A DNA stretch of 64,000 nucleotides from Sphingobium sp. (GTDB taxonomy: Bacteria > Pseudomonadota > Alphaproteobacteria > Sphingomonadales > Sphingomonadaceae): contig JAGIAA010000002.1 in NCBI GenBank assembly GCA_017745115.1, positions 71,496 to 135,495 on the forward strand, given 5' to 3'. A program made the position numbers and the translations under genes. Below the pieces are notes generated by a model. It was given only the letters and a program-made list of their open reading frames with translations, was not told where the DNA came from and made no database searches. Shown piece by piece: positions 59,116 through 64,000 of this stretch (the first letter of the stretch is position 1; each line of letters starts with the position of its first letter).

Positions 59116-61884
59116 ATGATCGGCATTTTCGATTCGCTGCCCAATCGGCGCACCATCATCGACCGGCGCAAGATCGCCGACGCGCTGGCCGAGACTCTCG
59201 CGCCGCTGCGCGATGCGCCGGCCAAGCGCACGGCCATCGTGGAGGCGCTGCGTGCGGCGCTGGCGGACGGCCGGGTGGAAGTAAACCGGCGCCTGGACAA
59301 GCACCCGACCAACGGCCGGGAAGCCGTGACGGCGCAGGCGTTCCTGATGGATCAGCTGGTCCGCATCCTTTACGATGCGATCATCGGCTACATCCACCCG
59401 ATCAGCAATCCGACCTCCGCCGAGCGGCTCTGCATCGTGGCAGTCGGCGGCTATGGTCGCGGCGAAATGGCGCCTTATAGCGACGTCGATATCGGGTTCA
59501 TCACGCCCTATAAGTCGCCTGCCTGGACCGAGCAGGTCATCGAGAGCATGCTCTATGTGCTCTGGGACCTGGGCCTCAAGATCGGTCATTCGAGCCGGTC
59601 GATCGACGAAACCATCCGCATGGCAAAATCGGATCTGACCATCCGCACCGCCCTGCTCGAATGCCGTTTCATCTGGGGCGATCGCGACACATTCGAGGAA
59701 TCCCGCAAGCGCTTCCTCGATCAGGTGATGCGGGACACGGGACGCACTTTCGTCGCTGAGAAGCTCGCCGAACGCGAGGCGCGGCACAAGCTGATGGGCG
59801 ACAGCCGCTATGTCGTCGAACCCAATGTGAAGGAGGGCAAGGGCGGCCTGCGCGACCTCCACACCCTCTTCTGGATCGGCAAATATCTCAACAAGGTCAC
59901 ATCGGTTGCGGACCTTGTCGATGTCGGCCTGCTCACAAAGGCCGAGCTCAGCCAGTTTCAGCGCGCCGAGAATTTCCTCTGGGCCGTGCGCTGCCACATG
60001 CACAATGTCGCCAAGCGCGCGGAAGACCGGCTGACCTTCGACCTGCAGATCGAAGTCGCCAAACGCATGGGCTTCACCGAGCGCCGCGATCGTTCCCCGG
60101 TCGAACGCTTCATGCACTTCTATTTCCTGACGGCGAAGACCGTGGGCGACCTGACCGGCGTCTTCCTAGCCCATCTCGACGACCGGCTGGCCAAGCGCGG
60201 ACGGCGCTATGTGCCGAGCTTCTTCGCCAAACCGCGCAAGCTCGATGGATTCGTGCTGGATCGGGGCCGCATCGCCCTCCCTACGGATGATTTCCTGCGC
60301 GAAGACCCGGTGCGCATGATCGAGATCTTCGCGCTCGCCGACAAGAACGAGCTCGAGATCCACCCCAATGCGATGCGCGCGCTCAATCGCGACGCGGTCC
60401 TGATTACGGCCAAGGTCCGCAACGATCCCCGTGCCAATGCGCTTTTCATGGAGGTTCTGACCTCGCCGCGCGATCCGCAGACTGTCTTGCGGTGGATGAA
60501 CGAGGCCGGCGTATTCGGCCGCTTCATTCCCGATTTCGGCCGTGTCGTCGCGCAGATGCAGTTCGACATGTACCATCATTATACGGTCGACGAGCACACG
60601 ATCCGCGCGATCGGCCTGCTTTCCCGGATCGAGAAGGGCGATTTCCGGGAAGATCATCCGGTCGGCACCGCGATCATCCACAAGATCAATTCGCGGCGCG
60701 TGCTCTATCTCGCCGTGATGCTGCACGACATCGCCAAGGGGCGCGGCGGCGATCATTCGATCCTGGGCGCCGAGATCGCGATGAAGCTTGGCCCGCGCCT
60801 GGGTCTCACGCCTGCCGAGACCGAGACGGTGTCATGGCTGGTGCGCTGGCACCTGCTGATGTCCGCGACAGCCTTCAAGCGCGACCTGTCCGACTACAAG
60901 ACCATCCTCGACTTCTGCGAGATCGTGCAGAGCCCCGAACGCTTGCGCCTGCTGCTGCTGCTCACCGTCGTCGACATCCGCGCCGTCGGTCCCGGTGTGT
61001 GGAATGGCTGGAAGCGGCAGTTGCTCACCGATCTCTACGACGCCGCCGAAGAGCTGATCCGGCCCGGACACAAGCAACGCGGACGGCAGGAACGGATCGA
61101 GGAAAAGCGGCTTGCGCTCAGTGCGGCGCTGGGCGTTGGCGGAAAGGCGTTCGAGAACCTCGTCCAGCGCTTCCCGCAATCCTACTGGATCGCCGAACCG
61201 GAAGACGTGCTCGAAGACAATGCGCGCCACCTGCTCGAAGCCGGCACGTCCGAACTCTCGATCACGGCCAAGCCTTATCCGGGACGCGGCGCGACGCTGG
61301 TGACCGTCTACGCGGCTGACCATCCCGGTCTCTTCTATCGCATCGCCGGCGCCATCCACCTCGCCGGAGGCAACATCATCGACGCGCGTATCCACACGCT
61401 GCGGGATGGAACGGCACTCGACAATTTCCTCGTGCAGGACCCGCTGGGCCGCCCTTTCGACGAGCCCGGCCAGATCGAGCGCATCGAGACCTTCATCCGA
61501 AATGCGCTCGACAATCGTCAGCAGCTCATGAAGAGCCTCGACAAGAAGCCGCTGCCGCGCACGCGCGCCGAAGCTTTCGACGTGGCCTCGCAAGCGATCA
61601 TCGACAACAAGGCGTCGAACCGTTTCACGGTCATCGAGATCACTGCGCGCGACCGGCCGGCTCTGCTCGCAGGTCTTGCCTACGCTCTGTTCCAGTGCAA
61701 GCTGATGGTGCACAGCGCCCACATCGCAACCTATGGCGAGCGGGCCATCGACACCTTCTATGTGACCGACCTGTTCGGCGACAAGATCGAGAGCAAGACG
61801 CGCATCGCCACGATCGAGCGCCGTCTCATCGAAGCGGCGAGCAACCAGGCGACCGAGCTGTTCACGGCGCCCGAATTCGTTTGA
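59116..61884 (+). CDS. glnD: Protein-PII uridylyltransferase / uridylyl-removing enzyme
   Basis: The 922-residue protein has the full GlnD layout: nucleotidyltransferase (GGYGRGEMAPYSDVDIGF at about residues 111-128), an HD hydrolase domain (AVMLHDIAKGRGGDHS at about 532-547) and two C-terminal ACT domains (LVTVYAADHPGLFYRIAGAI and VIEITARDRPALLAGLAYAL). It modifies and demodifies PII in response to glutamine and so controls nitrogen metabolism. It follows mutS by 25 bases on the same strand, a common sphingomonad arrangement. A hairpin repeat lies just after its stop. Confidence 0.97.
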   Translation: MIGIFDSLPNRRTIIDRRKIADALAETLAPLRDAPAKRTAIVEALRAALADGRVEVNRRLDKHPTNGREAVTAQAFLMDQLVRILYDAIIGYIHPISNPTSAERLCIVAVGGYGRGEMAPYSDVDIGFITPYKSPAWTEQVIESMLYVLWDLGLKIGHSSRSIDETIRMAKSDLTIRTALLECRFIWGDRDTFEESRKRFLDQVMRDTGRTFVAEKLAEREARHKLMGDSRYVVEPNVKEGKGGLRDLHTLFWIGKYLNKVTSVADLVDVGLLTKAELSQFQRAENFLWAVRCHMHNVAKRAEDRLTFDLQIEVAKRMGFTERRDRSPVERFMHFYFLTAKTVGDLTGVFLAHLDDRLAKRGRRYVPSFFAKPRKLDGFVLDRGRIALPTDDFLREDPVRMIEIFALADKNELEIHPNAMRALNRDAVLITAKVRNDPRANALFMEVLTSPRDPQTVLRWMNEAGVFGRFIPDFGRVVAQMQFDMYHHYTVDEHTIRAIGLLSRIEKGDFREDHPVGTAIIHKINSRRVLYLAVMLHDIAKGRGGDHSILGAEIAMKLGPRLGLTPAETETVSWLVRWHLLMSATAFKRDLSDYKTILDFCEIVQSPERLRLLLLLTVVDIRAVGPGVWNGWKRQLLTDLYDAAEELIRPGHKQRGRQERIEEKRLALSAALGVGGKAFENLVQRFPQSYWIAEPEDVLEDNARHLLEAGTSELSITAKPYPGRGATLVTVYAADHPGLFYRIAGAIHLAGGNIIDARIHTLRDGTALDNFLVQDPLGRPFDEPGQIERIETFIRNALDNRQQLMKSLDKKPLPRTRAEAFDVASQAIIDNKASNRFTVIEITARDRPALLAGLAYALFQCKLMVHSAHIATYGERAIDTFYVTDLFGDKIESKTRIATIERRLIEAASNQATELFTAPEFV

Positions 61885-61895
61885 GGCCGTCTAAA

Positions 61896-62003
61896 CCCCT
61901 CCCCTTCAAGGGGAAGGGTGGGGGCGATGCGCAGTATCACCCGCGAAGCGAATGATCACCACGCCGCAAGCACCACCCCAACCCCTCTTCTGAAAAGGAG
62001 GGG
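61896..62003. repeat. Pair of GC-rich hairpin repeats between convergent genes
   Basis: CCCCTTCAAGGGG (61901-61913) with its flanks and CCCCTC/GAGGGG (61982-62003) form two stem-loops of similar composition in inverted order, between the convergent ends of glnD and the nitroreductase gene. They look like small intergenic palindromes acting as bidirectional terminators. Confidence 0.6.
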
Positions 62004-62015
62004 CTTGAGAGTTGG

Positions 62016-62588
62016 TCAGCCCCGGAAGTTGCCCGGATAGGCGATCTCATCGCGCGGCTTGCGCGTGCTGGGGGTTTCGCGCGCTTGGAGCGCTTCGGAC
62101 AATGTCGCCGGGTCGCCCATGCGGCCGATCGCGATCGCCGCCTCGACCTTGAATGTCTCGGGCACGCCCAGTTCCTCGGCGACCTTGGCGAAGTCGACGC
62201 CGGCCATGCCATGACTGTGATAGCCGAGCATCGCCGCCTGGATCGCCAGCATGCCCCACGCCGCGCCGGCGTCGAAGCTGTGGGTGCGGCTCGGGCGGTC
62301 GCCCATCACCGTTTCGGAAATGACATAGAGCAGAACCGAGGCATTCACGGCCCAGACCGAATTGCCCGGCATCAGGAAGGACAGGAAGCGCTCCCAATTC
62401 TCGTCGCCACGCTTCGCATAGAGAAACCGCCAGGGCTGGTGGTTCATCGCCGAGGGCGCCCAGCGCGCCGCATCAAGGATCGTTGCGAGGTCCGCATCCG
62501 GCATGTCCGACGCATCGAACGCACGCGGCGACCAGCGGTGCAGGAAGATATCGTGGAGACTTGTGTCCGTGATGCGAGATGTGGTCAT
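62016..62588 (-). CDS. Nitroreductase family protein
   Basis: The 190-residue protein has nitroreductase features: the FMN-binding FLHRWSPRAFDASD near the N-terminus, AARWAPSAMNHQPWRFLY, and the C-terminal AIAIGRMGDPATLSEAL segment. The family uses FMN and NAD(P)H to reduce nitro groups, quinones or related substrates. The ATG at 62588 removes an upstream extension that lacks family similarity. It is convergent with glnD. The physiological substrate is not evident. Confidence 0.87.
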   Translation of the reverse strand: MTTSRITDTSLHDIFLHRWSPRAFDASDMPDADLATILDAARWAPSAMNHQPWRFLYAKRGDENWERFLSFLMPGNSVWAVNASVLLYVISETVMGDRPSRTHSFDAGAAWGMLAIQAAMLGYHSHGMAGVDFAKVAEELGVPETFKVEAAIAIGRMGDPATLSEALQARETPSTRKPRDEIAYPGNFRG

Positions 62589-62810
62589 GCGGCAGAGTCC
62601 CTCTATTCGGATATGCAGCCGATATAGAAGGCGCCCAAGCGCTGCCAACTGTCATTTTTCCTCGCCTCTTCAGGGTTGGCCAGAGGCGCGTGACTCTGGC
62701 CAAGATAGCGCAGCTTGTTCGTCGCAGACGGACTAGCGAAGCTTGGAGAGGTGGATTGGGCAAGCCCCTCTCCAATCGCCTAATCGCCATTCGGCCATAA
62801 GGCTGCATAT

Positions 62811-62833
62811 CCTCTCCCCTAAAAGGGGCGAGG
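62811..62833 (-). terminator. Hairpin after the universal stress protein gene
   Basis: CCTC-t-CCCCT pairs with AGGGG-c-GAGG around a 3-base loop, 11 bases beyond the stress-protein stop. No U-run follows, so it may be a 3'-stabilising hairpin or a weak terminator. Confidence 0.5.
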
Positions 62834-62843
62834 AAAAGAGCCC

Positions 62844-63641
62844 TCAGTGGGACACGAAAAGCGGGATCGGCGCCTTGGCGAACAGCGTCCGGCTCGCCCC
62901 GCCGAACAGGAATTCGCGCAATCGGCTGTGACCGTAACTGCCCATGACGCACCAAGTCGCGCCGGAGCGATGCATGGCATCGAGCAGTTGCGCCGGCACA
63001 TCGCCGGTCTTGGGCTCGCGCCTGGCCGTCGCGCGGCAGCCACAGCGGGCAAGATAGGCGGCCGCTTCCGCCGGATCGGCGTCGTTGTCCGTGTCGCCCA
63101 CCGTCAGCACTTCGACCTCGTTCGCCAGCCTCAGCAACGGTACGGCCGCGCGGATCGCCGCGTCATTGGCGCTGGATCCGTCCCAGGTCACCAGCGCCTT
63201 GCCGCCGAGGTCCAGCGATTCTTGTTCGGTCGGCACAAGCAGGACGGGCGCTGAGCTGAGTTCGGCAAGACGGGCCGCCATATCGCCGGATTCGGCAAAG
63301 TCTCCGATACCCCGCCGGCCCACCACGAGCAGATCGACCAGCCGCGCCGCTTCGGTGATCGCGACGTCGCTATTGGTGTGAACGCGCGACCATTCATAGC
63401 TGATGCCCTCGCCCGCGAGGCGCGGCTCGAGGGCTTCGACATTCTGATCCTCGCGATCGCGCTCATCGACGATGAGCATCGCGGATGCCGTACCGACACC
63501 GAAGCCGTCGGCGACCACCGGCAATTGCACGACGTCGAGGCACAGCAGATGGCCTTCGATGGCGCGCACGACATCGAGTGCGCATTGCAGCCGGGCTTCC
63601 TGCCCGGCGTCGTTGTGGATGAGTACCATGACCGTCTTCAT
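62844..63641 (-). CDS. Tandem universal stress protein (UspA fold, two domains)
   Basis: The 265-residue protein holds two UspA-like domains. The N-terminal half starts MKTVMVLIHNDAGQEARLQC and has DLLVVGRRGIGDF; the C-terminal half ends in VMGSYGHSRLREFLFGGASR, the ATP-binding G-2x-G-9x-G-S/T motif. It is expected to help survival under stress in the cytosol. The ATG at 63641 has GAGGAGG 7 bases upstream; the longer upstream extension is rejected. It is divergent from the rpmI leader. Confidence 0.92.
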   Translation of the reverse strand: MKTVMVLIHNDAGQEARLQCALDVVRAIEGHLLCLDVVQLPVVADGFGVGTASAMLIVDERDREDQNVEALEPRLAGEGISYEWSRVHTNSDVAITEAARLVDLLVVGRRGIGDFAESGDMAARLAELSSAPVLLVPTEQESLDLGGKALVTWDGSSANDAAIRAAVPLLRLANEVEVLTVGDTDNDADPAEAAAYLARCGCRATARREPKTGDVPAQLLDAMHRSGATWCVMGSYGHSRLREFLFGGASRTLFAKAPIPLFVSH

Positions 63642-63949
63642 GGGCAGCCTCCTCGGGTTGAGTCGGCCGGAGAGCTTCTCCGGCCACATTCCCATCATCG
63701 CAGGACTCGGCGTCCCGTCTTTGACTCCCGTCAACCGATCATAGCATATTCCAGGTGCGGGTTCCCGCATGGATCGCCGCGAACGCTGCGAATCAGCTTG
63801 CTTTCGCGCGATCTCGTGCCTATACGCGCGCCCTTCCATGACCCATGGAAATGCAATGGGACGGGCCGGCCAGTAAGGGCTGCCGTGTTCGTCCGCAAAC
63901 GTCTGCGCTCCTCTTCGCGAGGATGCGCGCCAAAGACAAGGAGACGAAA
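63642..63949 (+). other. Intergenic region and leader of rpmI
   Basis: This 308-base space contains no gene. It holds a candidate promoter (63798-63826), a perfect inverted repeat TTCCATG / CATGGAA (63834-63850) at its expected transcription start, and a stem-loop GCGC-t-CCTC / GAGG-at-GCGC (63905-63928) shortly before the rpmI ribosome site. The latter might regulate rpmI translation. I see no classic L20 leader. Confidence 0.5.
63798..63826 (+). promoter_or_regulatory. Candidate sigma-70-type promoter of rpmI
   Basis: TTGCTT (63798-63803) and TATACG (63821-63826) are separated by exactly 17 bases. The expected start near 63833 gives a leader of about 117 bases with a hairpin at its very 5' end. 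Confidence 0.5.
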
Positions 63950-64000
63950 ATGCCCAAGCTCAAGACCAAGAGCGGTGTGAAGAAGCGCTTCAAGTTCACC
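63950..64000 (+). CDS. rpmI: Ribosomal protein L35, 5' end only
   Basis: The first 17 codons, MPKLKTKSGVKKRFKFT, are the typical L35 N-terminus. The rest lies beyond the window. AAGGAG lies 7 bases before the ATG. rplT (L20) normally follows. infC, often upstream, is not present here; instead the divergent universal stress gene is the neighbour. Confidence 0.95.
   Translation, partial: MPKLKTKSGVKKRFKFT

Overview
The window looks like a chromosomal segment of a sphingomonad (Alphaproteobacteria, Sphingomonadaceae). This is inferred from the high GC content, the recurrent GGGAGAG-type ribosome binding sites, the four TonB-dependent receptors, the DUF4402 chaperone-usher pilus, DUF6152 and DUF3237 proteins, and the maeB / mutS / glnD housekeeping neighbourhood. 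No tRNA, rRNA, transposase, phage gene or CRISPR array was seen.

Layout. (1) 1-5.9 kb: an L-arabinose / arabinan module. An aldose epimerase (cut by the window edge), a GntR/FadR regulator, an L-arabinose 1-dehydrogenase and an AraD1-type FAH-fold enzyme are translationally coupled on the minus strand. They diverge from a FucP-like sugar transporter and an exported GH51 arabinofuranosidase. (2) 6-24 kb: a large, apparently uncharacterised catabolic region for an aromatic or heteroaromatic, possibly esterified, compound. Its minus-strand half holds an exported esterase, two DUF3237 proteins, a TonB receptor, an aldehyde dehydrogenase and a flavin monooxygenase, with a MarR regulator and matching palindromic operators. 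Its plus-strand operon encodes monooxygenase, extradiol (VOC) dioxygenase, alpha/beta hydrolase, cupin, FAH-family hydrolase and a small exported protein, preceded by a LysR gene and a T-N11-A box. A BKACE enzyme, a LuxR-type regulator, a YafY/WYL regulator and a GST flank these. (3) 24.3-32.8 kb: a TonB receptor with an unusual plug, then a five-gene DUF4402 chaperone-usher pilus operon on the minus strand, headed by a very convincing cyclic-di-GMP-I riboswitch and a candidate promoter. (4) 32.8-45.5 kb: a saccharide utilisation locus bracketed by two LacI paralogues whose recognition helices are identical. It holds a sugar transporter, ROK kinase, TauE/SafE permease, 1020-aa TonB receptor, GH3 glycosidase and type-B carboxylesterase. 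At least six copies of a GACARCGYTGTC-like operator lie in front of its transcription units. (5) 45.6-53.9 kb: a Gre-like protein, an exported DUF6152 protein with its partner, an HxlR regulator beside a probable gene remnant, and a BlaI / M56-metalloprotease / repeat-protein / TonB-receptor unit with twin BlaI-type operators. (6) 54-64 kb: housekeeping genes: malic enzyme (maeB), mutS, glnD, a nitroreductase, a tandem universal stress protein, and the start of rpmI at the right edge.

How it works together. TonB receptors and exported hydrolases bring in plant-derived sugars and probably aromatic esters. Local GntR, LacI, MarR and LysR regulators with visible operators control each module. 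The strongest regulatory finding is second-messenger control of pilus expression by c-di-GMP. The candidate for an undescribed system is the BlaI-M56 unit: its receptor carries six copies of a roughly 28-residue repeat in place of a penicillin sensor, and the next protein carries the same repeat. All functions are inferred from sequence reading alone; no database search was run.
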